From NCBI RefSeq assembly GCF_000017805.1, contig NC_009767.1:744001-808000 (forward strand): a DNA stretch of 64,000 nucleotides, in the 5' to 3' direction. A model generated the notes under the pieces. The model was not told where the DNA came from. It ran no database searches and saw nothing but the letters and a program-made list of their open reading frames with translations. The DNA comes from Roseiflexus castenholzii DSM 13941 (lineage in GTDB: Bacteria; Chloroflexota; Chloroflexia; Chloroflexales; Roseiflexaceae). How positions within the stretch are numbered: the stretch's first letter is position 1; the number at the start of each line of letters is the position of its first letter. Of this stretch, positions 49,317 through 58,408 are shown in pieces. A program made the translations under genes and the position numbers.

Positions 49317-51419
49317 ATGCGCATCTCCAGACATCCCTTCCCGGCACTTCTCCTGTTCCTGCTTCTTGCTCTGCCGATTCTTGTTGCAACCCCGTTGCGC
49401 GTTGCCGGGAATGTCGCCACCGTTTCACCGCAGGCGACGCAACGTCCGCAGGTGACACCGTCATCGCTCTATCTGCCGCTGATCATGCGCCCTGACCCGA
49501 ATGTGAACGAATGGAGCCAGCACGGGCACGACGCGCAGCGCACCGGCTATACGCCGCAGACCGTCCCCTACCCCTGGCGCTGGCGCTGGTCCTGGAACGG
49601 TCCCAATGCCTCCGGCGGCATCGCCAAGGTCACTACCGGCGGCACGCTGCCGCGCAACGTGCAGCCCGTCACCGGCGGCGGGCGGGTCTATATCGCTGCT
49701 GGCGTCGATGGCGTTTTCGCCCTCAGCGAAGCCACCGGGCAGCAGCTCTGGCGGCGCTCCGGCATCGGCGATGTGCGCTCGACCGTCGCCTACGACCGCG
49801 ACACCGACACGGTCTTCGCCGTCTCCGCCACTGGTCGGCTCTACCAACTGCGCGCTCAGGACGGCGCCGTCCTCGCCGCGTTCGCCACCGGGCAGAGCAG
49901 CACGCTGCCGCTGCCTCCCGCCGTCCTGAGCGACCGCGTGCTCTTTGCGATGGGCACGGCGGTCTATGCGGTTGACAAGCGGACAATGCAGCTTCGCTGG
50001 CGCTACGACGCGGGTGCGACTGTTGCCGTGCCGCCCGCCTATTCTCCCTCGCGTAATCTGGTGATCGTCGCTACCGAGCCGGACCTCTTCGTCCACGCCA
50101 TCAACAACGTCGACGGCATGCGGCGCTGGCGCGTGCGTCCGGTGCATGCCGGTCGCCGGTTCGAGGATCCGACCGAGTTCCGCTTCGGTTGGCCCGTCAT
50201 TGCCGACGGCGCCGGGTATGCGCTCATCAAGGCGCGCCTGCCGTGGCAGACGCTGTGGCGCGACTGGCCGCAGACCAACAGCGGGATGCGTCAGTTGCTC
50301 ACCCAGTACCCCGGCGACCAGGCGCTGTTCGCGCTCGACCTCGATGACGGGAGCGTGCCGTTCATCGCGCATGTGGGGCACGGCGGCTACGGTGACAACG
50401 ACTATCTGCCGATGGGACCGCAACCGGTGGTTAAGCGCTTCCCGGATGGTCGGGAAGTGGTCTACACCATCATCCGCGCCCGACATGCGCACGATGCGCG
50501 CTGGGACTCGCACTTCGGCGAGATGTTGCTCGACAGCGCGACGGTGAGCGGGTTGCAGGGGGGCGAGGTGCGCTTCATTGCCTACGACTATCCGCCGGGA
50601 AGTGCGGCGCCGTATCTGCTGACCGACGAGCAGCCGAATGTAACGGTGGCGGGGGACTATCTGTTCGGCGCGCACTGGGAGGCGGGGTTCGCGGCGCGCA
50701 TCCTCGACCGCTCGGCGGCGCGCGGCAGTTTCGGCGTCCCGATAACGACGCAGCGCCTGGCGACGGTTGTGACCTCGCAGGATAACGCGGGGGCGTGCGC
50801 CTTCAGCGCGACGCACTATTGCGCTGGGGGGCTGGAGAACACGCGCTTCTACGACTTCGGGTTCTACCTGTACTATCGGCAGGGGGCGGTGTACGACCGC
50901 TACTGGAGCGAATACGCAGTGTGGGTGGTGAGCAACGAGAACATCTACTTCCGCACCGCGGACGGGGCAATTGTGGCGTTGACGAGCGGCGCTCCGCAGT
51001 CGGGAGGCGGGGGCGTTCCGGCAGTGGCAGCAGCGGCACTGCCCGCGCCGGATGCGGCGCCAGTGGCGGTGATTCCGCACACTGCGGCGCGGGTGTGGGA
51101 GGGGCGGCATGTCACGGTGATCGGGACATTACAGTACGTCTTCAACAACGGGAAACAGGTACTGCTGGGTTTCAGCAACCCACACCGGGGGAGTTTCAAG
51201 GCGCTGATTCGGCAGGCAGCGTGGGAGCGCTTCGGCGGACGGCCGGAGACGCGGTACCGGGTGGGGCAGGCGGTGCGGATCAGCGGGGTGATAACGTGGT
51301 ATCAGGGGGACCCGGCGATCATGGTGACGACGCCGGAGCAGATTGAGGTGGTAGAGGATCGCTGGGTGCTCGGGGAATCCGCGCCCTCTGACCAACGGGG
51401 AGGCAGCGGAGCAGAGTGA
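49317..51419 (+). CDS. Secreted PQQ-like beta-propeller protein with C-terminal OB-fold domain
   Basis: The 700-residue protein has a signal peptide (LLLFLLLALPILVATPL, about 11-27) and SLYLPLIMRPDP just after it. A beta-propeller of PQQ-type blades spans about 70-300, with GVDGVFALSEATGQQLWRRS, TGRLYQLRAQDGAVLAAFAT and GTAVYAVDKRTMQLRWRYDA. A middle region of unknown kind follows, then an OB-fold-like domain (about 590-680, VTVIGTLQYVFNNGKQVLL and YRVGQAVRISGVITWYQGDP). ATG 49317 follows GAGAGAAT. Codon choice shifts to G-ending codons after about 50560. Substrate unknown. Confidence 0.8.
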   Translation: MRISRHPFPALLLFLLLALPILVATPLRVAGNVATVSPQATQRPQVTPSSLYLPLIMRPDPNVNEWSQHGHDAQRTGYTPQTVPYPWRWRWSWNGPNASGGIAKVTTGGTLPRNVQPVTGGGRVYIAAGVDGVFALSEATGQQLWRRSGIGDVRSTVAYDRDTDTVFAVSATGRLYQLRAQDGAVLAAFATGQSSTLPLPPAVLSDRVLFAMGTAVYAVDKRTMQLRWRYDAGATVAVPPAYSPSRNLVIVATEPDLFVHAINNVDGMRRWRVRPVHAGRRFEDPTEFRFGWPVIADGAGYALIKARLPWQTLWRDWPQTNSGMRQLLTQYPGDQALFALDLDDGSVPFIAHVGHGGYGDNDYLPMGPQPVVKRFPDGREVVYTIIRARHAHDARWDSHFGEMLLDSATVSGLQGGEVRFIAYDYPPGSAAPYLLTDEQPNVTVAGDYLFGAHWEAGFAARILDRSAARGSFGVPITTQRLATVVTSQDNAGACAFSATHYCAGGLENTRFYDFGFYLYYRQGAVYDRYWSEYAVWVVSNENIYFRTADGAIVALTSGAPQSGGGGVPAVAAAALPAPDAAPVAVIPHTAARVWEGRHVTVIGTLQYVFNNGKQVLLGFSNPHRGSFKALIRQAAWERFGGRPETRYRVGQAVRISGVITWYQGDPAIMVTTPEQIEVVEDRWVLGESAPSDQRGGSGAE

Positions 51420-52229
51420 GGGGGTGGCGGGTCGATGCGCCCTTCACCTATCCGGTTTCAAGGGTGGAATGCGCGTATGAGCATTGCGGGCATGCCTGGC
51501 GTTGGGGTGCGCCATTTTCCCCTCACCCTCTGCCCCTCTCTCACGCGCGGGTCCGTCCCCCGGTGGACGTGCTGCGGTTCGCGTGGAGCGGTGCTCCGCA
51601 CGCTGCCCGCGCGCGCGGCAACATCAGGCGCGGGTGGTGCAACCTGCCTGTCCACCCCAGCCTGCCGACCGGCGCGCAGGAAGCAGGGCGCGCGCAGGCG
51701 CAGATCATGACGAGACCTCTCGATAATGGTGAGCGGCAACCGGTCTGCGAGGGGGCGTCGGCGAGCGGCGCGCGATGGGCATCGTGTCCTGTCAATGCGC
51801 GCGTCCATCATAAGTCGGACGGTTCACTATCCAGAGAGGGCGTTAGGGGGAGGATGTTCCCAGAATGCTCCCATCAGGCGTCGTTGCAGCGCGACATGCG
51901 GGCGTTTATCGGCGCTGCCAGCGCCCAATACGCCGTGGATGTCCGCGCTAGAACCGTCATCATCAACGGGGTTTCTTGCCGGTTGCTCAGCGCGGACATA
52001 ACATACCCGCGCTGAGCGTACAAAGCCCCGCACCGGCGGGGCTGGGATTGATACATACACAGGCGCCCGCGCGCCCCTCGTTCGCGCAACCCGACGGTTT
52101 GACGTCAGGTTGCTCCATGAAACGCGATCACCGGACCCAGGCGAGCAAACAGCAGGGCGGCTAGCGCCCCGCTTATCGCGCCCGATGACCATTGGTGATG
52201 GTCATGAGTGTTCGGCATCGTCTGAAGTG
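51420..52229. repeat. Long gene-free stretch with diverged GC-rich repeats
   Basis: Open frames here have no protein-like character. The 51475-51565 segment matches GC-rich repeat B (GGGCATGC...TTGGGGTGCG, then CCCTCACCCTCTGCCCC). A hairpin GCCCCGC-ACC-GGCGGGGC lies at about 52025-52042. The remainder appears to be decayed repeat DNA. Confidence 0.6.
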
Positions 52230-53735
52230 TCAGGTCGGCCATTCGACCAGCGCTACCGTCAATGAGAGTGGAGGGAGATTCAGGCTGAACCGCCTGTCGG
52301 TGATCGGAGCGCCGGGCAGGGCGCGCACGCCAATAACATCGGGTCGCTCGAAGGAATTGACGGCTTTTGGATCATCACCGGCAACCTGATAGATCTCCGT
52401 GATCTGGCGTGGCGAACGCCCCTGCCACTCCAGATTCACCGTTAGCGGCGCATGTTGTCCGCGATGAACCACAAAAATGGCGCCCTTGCCATGTTCAGCA
52501 TCGTAGCTGGCTGCTGCGTCGATCAGGGGCTGATCGCCGAAGGCGCGAGTGGCATATAGCGGCGACCGGACGAGCAGGTCGAGCGAGTCGCCGGTTGCAT
52601 ACCGGCTGAAAAGCGCGAACGGATAGAAGATCGACTGACGGATCAACCCATCAGAACGGGTCAGAATGGGCGCGATAACATTGACCAGTTGCGCCAGGCA
52701 GGCGATCTTCAGCACATCGCAGCGGCGCAGGAACACATTCAGCCACTGCGCTACGACCAGTGCGTCTTCCAGGTTGTACACCTCCTCGATCAGGTGTGGC
52801 GCTTCGCGCCATCCCCCTTGCGTTGTCTGGTCTTTGTACCACACATTCCACTCATCCCAGCTCAGATAGACACTATGACGTGATCGCATCTTTGCCTTCA
52901 CATAGCGCAATGTCCCGGCGAGAGCGTCGAGATGCTCCTCGAACTGGCGCGCCAGCGCCAGATAACTGTCAGTATCGTCATCGCGGTTGCCCGCGTAGAA
53001 GTGGAGCGACAGATAATCGACATACTCCCAGCACACTTCGAGCGCAATTCGGTCCCATTCGGGATAGGTCGGCATACCGCTGCTCGATGAACCGCAGAGC
53101 GTCAGGCGGATCGACGGATCGTGCCACTTCATCAGTTTTGCGGCTTCGCGGGCTTTGACAGCGTAAGCGTGCGCGTCCATATGACCGATCTGCCAGGGTC
53201 CGTCCATCTCATTGCCAAGACACCAGTAGCGCACGCCAAACGGCTCCGGTGCGCCGTTCGCAACTCGCCGATCGGCTTCGATTGTGCCGGTTGGAGCGTT
53301 GCAGTACTCGACATATGCGCCAGCCTCTTCGATCGTACCGGTCCCCAGGTTGACGCCGAGCATTGGTTCAGCGCCAAGCATACGACACAACGCAATGAAC
53401 TCGTGTGTGCCGAAGCGGTTCGTTTCAATCGACTGCCACGCCAGTTCGCGGCGACGCGGACGCTGTGCGACCGGTCCCACACCATCACGCCAGTGATAGC
53501 CAGACAGAAAATTGCCGCCAGGGTAGCGAATGATCCGCAGGTTCAGTTCGCGCAGCGCTGCCAGCACATCAGTGCGGAACCCCTGGTCATCAGCCAGCGG
53601 CGATCCGGGATCGAACACGCCCTGATAGACGCAGCGCCCCATATGTTCGATGAATCCGCCGAACAGGAGCGGCGAAATGCGACCAATGACGCGCTCTTCA
53701 TCGATGGAGATGCGTGCAGGTGGTCTGGTAGTCAT
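52230..53735 (-). CDS. GH51 alpha-L-arabinofuranosidase
   Basis: The 501-residue protein starts ARISIDEERVIGRISPLLFG and FIEHMGRCVYQGVFDP, the typical GH51 N-terminus. The catalytic acid/base Glu is in WCLGNEMDGPWQIGH (about residue 175) and the nucleophile Glu is in LSWDEWNVWYKD (about 295). A beta-sandwich C-terminal domain follows. It removes arabinofuranosyl groups from plant or cell-wall arabinans. There is no signal peptide, so it acts inside the cell on imported oligosaccharides. ATG 53735 follows AGGGAGAA. Confidence 0.95.
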   Translation of the reverse strand: MTTRPPARISIDEERVIGRISPLLFGGFIEHMGRCVYQGVFDPGSPLADDQGFRTDVLAALRELNLRIIRYPGGNFLSGYHWRDGVGPVAQRPRRRELAWQSIETNRFGTHEFIALCRMLGAEPMLGVNLGTGTIEEAGAYVEYCNAPTGTIEADRRVANGAPEPFGVRYWCLGNEMDGPWQIGHMDAHAYAVKAREAAKLMKWHDPSIRLTLCGSSSSGMPTYPEWDRIALEVCWEYVDYLSLHFYAGNRDDDTDSYLALARQFEEHLDALAGTLRYVKAKMRSRHSVYLSWDEWNVWYKDQTTQGGWREAPHLIEEVYNLEDALVVAQWLNVFLRRCDVLKIACLAQLVNVIAPILTRSDGLIRQSIFYPFALFSRYATGDSLDLLVRSPLYATRAFGDQPLIDAAASYDAEHGKGAIFVVHRGQHAPLTVNLEWQGRSPRQITEIYQVAGDDPKAVNSFERPDVIGVRALPGAPITDRRFSLNLPPLSLTVALVEWPT

Positions 53736-53777
53736 AACGTTCTCCCTGAATGAAAGACGAGCAGCGACGCTATTCTG

Positions 53778-53920
53778 CCAATATTGAAGATGCCGCATAC
53801 TTGTCATTCCGAGCCCTTCGCTTCGCTCAGGGTAAACTCAGCGAGGAATCTGAGCGGGTTGCGCACGACCCCTCGCGCTGCTCGGGGTGACAATTCCGGA
53901 TGTTCACAGGGAATTGGTAT
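53778..53920 (-). repeat. Dispersed element A, copy 7 (inverted)
   Basis: The left end is degenerate (TGCCAAT, 53778-53784); the right end is ATTGGTAT (53913-53920). It lies 42 bp upstream of the GH51 start. The following 53921-54217 stretch holds no supported gene. Confidence 0.88.
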
Positions 53921-54217
53921 TCTACACGATCCCGGCAATGGTCTGGTTGTGCGCGCTCTGAAGCGGGGTGAGCGGCGCTGCGGGTTCGTTCCGCCGGATG
54001 GTCAAGCGACGGGCGGGGATCGAACGCAGCGGACGGGCGGACGTCCGCGCTGGGGCGCGAAGCCCCGCTGGCGTGAGGCTTCCCAGGGCGCGGCAGCGCC
54101 CTTCGTGCATTCAGCCCGACGGTAAGGGCGGGCGGAGCGGTGCACGATTCCGGCTTGACAGAAAAACGACACGTATGCGCAGGGAGGGAAGCGACAGGCA
54201 ATCGAATCCTTGACCCC

Positions 54218-54895
54218 TCATCCCGAACAATCAATCGCAAGGATGTGATCGACCACTTCCGCCATGTCGGTGCCAATCACATCGGGGCGTGGCACGAGTG
54301 GATCGAGCACCATGCCTGGGCGTGCAACGAAGGCAGCAGCGCAACCGGCATGCAATGCTCCGGCAATGTCCCAGGCATGCGCAGCAACCATGCGGATGCG
54401 TCCAATCGGAACGTGGAGGCGGGTTGCAGCGTATTCATAGGGTTCCGGCGCCGGCTTCAGACGCCGCACGATGTCGGCAGAGAAAATATTCTCGAAAAAA
54501 TGTGCGATGCCGGCATTCGTCAACTGTGCTATCGCCACTTCCTCAGTGGAGTTCGTCAACGCCGCCAGTCGCAAACCGGCGGCGCGCAGGCGTTCAAGGG
54601 CGGCGGGAACATCGGCATGGGGCGTCAAGGCACGCATTCCATCGAGAACGGCGGCGCAATCGTCCGCCGAAAGCGGCGTTCCATAGCGCGCAGCAGTCAT
54701 CTCCAGCGCCGTTGCCCAGATTCTCGTGAAGTTCACATATTCGCCGGTAATGGTGGTCACAAACGCCGACTGAAGCGCCTGGTTGAACCATGCCTGGCGC
54801 GCGCTCACTACCCCGAAAATCCGCGTGAAAAGCGGATCGAGCGCGCGCATGTCCAGCAACGTCTCGTTCACATCGAACACGATCACTCGCGGCAT
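54218..54895 (-). CDS. Haloacid dehalogenase, type II (HAD superfamily)
   Basis: The 225-residue protein has HAD motif I FDVNETLLD (nucleophile Asp8 region), motif II ALTNST, motif III Lys in RRLKPAPEPYEYAA and the acidic end motif AAHAWDIAGALHAG. This pattern is that of 2-haloacid dehalogenases, which hydrolyse L-2-haloacids such as 2-chloropropionate; some members are phosphatases. The start was set at ATG 54895 (MPRVIVFDVNETLLD), 5 bp after AGGAGGAA; ATG 54898 is also possible. Confidence 0.85.
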   Translation of the reverse strand: MPRVIVFDVNETLLDMRALDPLFTRIFGVVSARQAWFNQALQSAFVTTITGEYVNFTRIWATALEMTAARYGTPLSADDCAAVLDGMRALTPHADVPAALERLRAAGLRLAALTNSTEEVAIAQLTNAGIAHFFENIFSADIVRRLKPAPEPYEYAATRLHVPIGRIRMVAAHAWDIAGALHAGCAAAFVARPGMVLDPLVPRPDVIGTDMAEVVDHILAIDCSG

Positions 54896-55008
54896 CATTT
54901 CCTCCTGTGATTCTTTATAACCCAACGCACCCCAGCATACGATATTCACCCACAAGCGCAGACAACGATGCAGGATGGTGATGGAAACCGACAGACGAAT
55001 GGTGCGGA

Positions 55009-55747
55009 TCAGCGATGCTCAGGTCGCAGACCACCGGGTAACAGGTGTTCAGGCGTTCGATCCGTTTCTGCGTCGAGTTCGCGACCGTAGAGATTCTTCA
55101 CAACGTAGCGAAATGCCAGAAATTCACGCAGACCTTCAACACTGTTGCCAGAAAGCACGGCAGGACGGTCGCCCCAGGCTGCTCCCATGCGTTCGTGCAA
55201 GCGCCGATGCCGGTCGAACCCCGCCCGGAGGAGCGCCGTTGAGTTCTGAGGCGACGGTTTGAACCATGCGCTTACAACCGGTGTAGAAGTTGTGCAACTT
55301 GAACGCGAGGTTTTCGTAGAACAGCCTGGCGTGCCCCGGATTGCGCGCGAACGCAATATCTTCCGCCCCCCGCCGTAATTGCTCGAGTTCTGCGGAAATA
55401 TCGGTTGCTACACCGCGTAGCCGTTCTAGTGAGATCACGTGCATAGCTTCGGTCAGTTTTCCGGCTTTTGCTGGCGCAGCAAAATAGTCGGCAGGTGCGA
55501 GTCCGTCCACCGCCAGATTGATGTCGAAGTCGGCAGCGAAGCGACCGGTGATCGGCGAGCCAAACAGGATGACGCGGGTCGCGCCAGACTCCTGACGCAA
55601 CATCATCGCAATACGCTCCGCGTCGTGCCGCGCCTGTTGCGCCCATCGTCGATGCCGCTCACGTTCGGTCGCGTGGCGATGTCGCCAGCGTTCGACATAC
55701 TCTTCAATTGGGCGATCCATGCCCGGAATGTCGGTCGTTGCACTCAT
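55009..55747 (-). pseudogene. Frameshifted MNT-HepT fusion (degraded toxin-antitoxin gene)
   Basis: The frame from ATG 55747 encodes a nucleotidyltransferase domain (VILFGSPITGRFAADFDINL) that runs into a HepT-like region (AEDIAFARNPGHARLFYENL and LAFKLHNFYTG). At a CCCC run (55219-55222; GGGG on the coding strand) it loses frame and ends at 55136. The other frame continues the HepT-like sense: RHRRLHERMGAAWGDRPAVL and EFLAFRYVVKNLYGRELDAE, to a stop at 55009. Removing one G restores one 245-residue protein. MNT and HepT are normally separate genes, so this looks like an internal deletion plus a one-base insertion, or a sequence error. Confidence 0.75.
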
Positions 55748-55870
55748 CAGGACGCCTTGCAGAGCGGAGAAGAACGTGGCGCCGCCTATTCACTGCCGGC
55801 TGAACAGAGCAATACTTTCCATCGTCCATATTACACCAGTTTCAACCAAATCTCAATTGCCAGCCTCCGC

Positions 55871-58399
55871 CTAGCCCGCCTGCAAGGTCTCGACCCAGAA
55901 GGCGTCCATCTTTGCGCGCAACAGAGCGTGGTCAGGTCGTTCGAGTTGTGGGTCGTCCGCCAGAATCTTCTGCGCCTCGCGGTATGCCGTCTGGAGCAGG
56001 CGCACATCGGTCAACTGCGCCACTTTGAGGTCGGGGGTGCCACTCTGCCGGGTGCCGAAGAACTCGCCGGGTCCGCGCAGGTGCAGATCAATCTCCGCCA
56101 GGCGGAAGCCATCGCTGATCGTCTCCATTGCCTCCATGCGCTGGCGCGTCACTTCATTCTGCTCTTTGTCACAGACGAGGATGCAATAACTCTGATGCAC
56201 CCCGCGCCCGACTCGCCCACGAAACTGATGCAACTGCGCCAGACCGAACCGCTCCGCTCCTTCGATCAGGATCGTCGTTGCGTTGGGAACATCGATGCCG
56301 ACCTCGATGACGGCAGTGGCGACCAGAATATCGTATTCGTGATTGCGGAAGGCGATCATAACGGCGTCCTTCTCGCGCGGCAGCATTTTGCCGTGGATCA
56401 GCGCCACCCGCAGATCGGGAAAGACATCACGTGACAGCGTAGCGTGCATTTCTTCGGCGGAAGGGAGATCGACCTTTTCGCTCTCTTCGACCAGTGGGCA
56501 GATGACGAATGCCTGCCGCCCCTTGGCGACTTCGCGCCGGATATGGCGATAGGCTTTGTCGCGCTCGACCGTCGTAATCCAGCGCGTCTTGATCTCCTGG
56601 CGCCCCGGCGGCAACTCGTCGAGCACCGACACATCCAGGTCTCCGTAGATCGTCAGCGTCAGCGTGCGCGGGATCGGGGTCGCCGTCATCACCAGCATAT
56701 GCGGGTTGTATCCTTTATCTTTCAGGCGTTGCCGTTGTTCGACGCCGAAGCGATGCTGTTCATCGACGATTGCGAGACCAAGCGCAGCGTACTGCACACT
56801 TTCGGTAATCAGCGCGTGGGTGCCGACGATCAGATCGATGTCGCCGCGCGCGATCCCTTCGAGCACGCGACGCCGCTCTTTCGCGCCGAGGCTGCCGGTG
56901 AGCAGCGCTACCCGCACGCCGCGCCCGTCGAGGTCATCATCGCCGCTCATGCCGAGAATACGTTTGATCTCTTCCAGGCGCTCACGTTGTTCGGGGTCGA
57001 GATCGTCTTCTGCTGAAACCTGGCGTTGATCACGCGGAACCGGTACGTTGCCGAGGAGCGCGCGCAAGCCGCGATAATGCTGTTCTGCCAGGATTTCGGT
57101 CGGCGCCATGAGCGCCGCCTGATAGCCGGATGCTATCGCCTGAAGCGCCGCTGCCGCCGCAACGACCGTTTTACCGCTGCCGACATCGCCCTGGAGAAGC
57201 CGCGCCATCGGCACAGGGCGCGCCATATCGGCGAAGATTTCCTCGATGGCGCGCACCTGAGCGCCGGTCAGTTCAAACGGCAACCGTCTGAGAAATGCTT
57301 CGTGCACATCGTCGCGGCGGGTGATAGCATAACCGCGCTGCGCCTGCCAGATCATCTTGCGTTGCAGCACGCCAAGTTGAATGAACAAAAACTCGTCGAA
57401 GCCAAGGCGCCGGCGCGCTTGTTCAAGCATATCGCGGCTGTCAGGGAAGTGGATCTGAGCAATCGCCTGCGGCAGCGGCATCAACCCCGTGCGTTCGCGC
57501 ACTGCGGGGGGCAGATGATCTTCCAGCATCGGCGCGCAACGATCCACTACCTGTTTGATCAGCGCGCGCGCACTGCGCTCGACCAGCCCGCGGGTCAGGG
57601 GATGCACCGGCACCAGACGCCCGACGTGGATCAGGTCGTCATCGGTGAAGGGTTGCCATTCGGGCGACGCCATCTGGCGCAAGCCATCGTAGACTCCGAT
57701 CTTCCCGCTCAACACGACCTTCGTGCCGACCAGAAAGCGCTGCGCCAGCCAGGGTTGCCGAAAAAAGACCACCTTAAGCGTGCCGGTTTCGTCACCGACC
57801 AGCACATCGAGCCGTGAACCTCCGCTTTTCATTGGCAGTGTGCGCGCATCGAGCACTTCGGCGATGACCGTCTCGACGGCGCCTGGTTGCAATTCGGCGA
57901 TTGTTTTGCGTGAGGTGAAATCATCGTAGCGATGGGGGAAGTGGTAGAGCAGATCGCGCACGGTACGAACGCCGAGGCGCCGGAACGACTGCACCATCTG
58001 GCGTGTGATGCCCGGCACGTCGTCGAGCGGCGAGTCCGGAGTCAGTGGACGCGCCGGAGCATCAGGGCGGGAGGCGCGCCGGGTTGGCGCGCGCGTCGGC
58101 ATCGCTGACGACGCAACCGGTGCAGGCTGCGGGTTCGGTTGGGCGCGGAACAGCGAGCGCAGACTTTCGAGCGCAATGCCGACGCGCGCGCGGCGAGTCG
58201 CTTGATCGAGCACAGCGTATCCGGCGAGCAATTCGAGCGCCTGTTGCACGGCTTCGTAGCGCAACGCCATGCCGGCGTCCATCCTCCAGGCGGTCAGAAA
58301 GCGCTCCAGACCGCCATTCACGGCGCGATCATCACAGCCGCGACGTTGTTCCTCCGCCAGCAGTTTGCCCAGGCGAATGATCTGGTCTTTGCCGTCCAT
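55871..58399 (-). CDS. recG: RecG ATP-dependent DNA helicase
   Basis: The 842-residue helicase has a longer than usual N-terminal region (about 130 residues with a Pro/Ala linker). The wedge domain (TVIAEVLDARTLPMKSGGSR) and motor motifs follow: I LLQGDVGSGKTVVAAAA, Ia MAPTEILAEQHYRGL, II IVDEQHRFGVEQR (DEQH box), III MTATPIPRTL, V VATAVIEVGIDVPNA and VI QFRGRVGRG. RecG remodels stalled replication forks and branched DNA. It is last in the leftward asp23-fakA-fakB-fakB-recG series, a gene order also seen in Firmicutes (fakA next to recG). Confidence 0.97.
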   Translation of the reverse strand: MDGKDQIIRLGKLLAEEQRRGCDDRAVNGGLERFLTAWRMDAGMALRYEAVQQALELLAGYAVLDQATRRARVGIALESLRSLFRAQPNPQPAPVASSAMPTRAPTRRASRPDAPARPLTPDSPLDDVPGITRQMVQSFRRLGVRTVRDLLYHFPHRYDDFTSRKTIAELQPGAVETVIAEVLDARTLPMKSGGSRLDVLVGDETGTLKVVFFRQPWLAQRFLVGTKVVLSGKIGVYDGLRQMASPEWQPFTDDDLIHVGRLVPVHPLTRGLVERSARALIKQVVDRCAPMLEDHLPPAVRERTGLMPLPQAIAQIHFPDSRDMLEQARRRLGFDEFLFIQLGVLQRKMIWQAQRGYAITRRDDVHEAFLRRLPFELTGAQVRAIEEIFADMARPVPMARLLQGDVGSGKTVVAAAAALQAIASGYQAALMAPTEILAEQHYRGLRALLGNVPVPRDQRQVSAEDDLDPEQRERLEEIKRILGMSGDDDLDGRGVRVALLTGSLGAKERRRVLEGIARGDIDLIVGTHALITESVQYAALGLAIVDEQHRFGVEQRQRLKDKGYNPHMLVMTATPIPRTLTLTIYGDLDVSVLDELPPGRQEIKTRWITTVERDKAYRHIRREVAKGRQAFVICPLVEESEKVDLPSAEEMHATLSRDVFPDLRVALIHGKMLPREKDAVMIAFRNHEYDILVATAVIEVGIDVPNATTILIEGAERFGLAQLHQFRGRVGRGVHQSYCILVCDKEQNEVTRQRMEAMETISDGFRLAEIDLHLRGPGEFFGTRQSGTPDLKVAQLTDVRLLQTAYREAQKILADDPQLERPDHALLRAKMDAFWVETLQAG

Positions 58400-58408
58400 A
58401 GGATCGTC

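Noticed and set aside
51416..52015. A 199-codon + strand frame after the beta-propeller gene
   Set aside because: The sequence overlaps GC-rich repeat B, has no ribosome-binding site and no protein-like composition.
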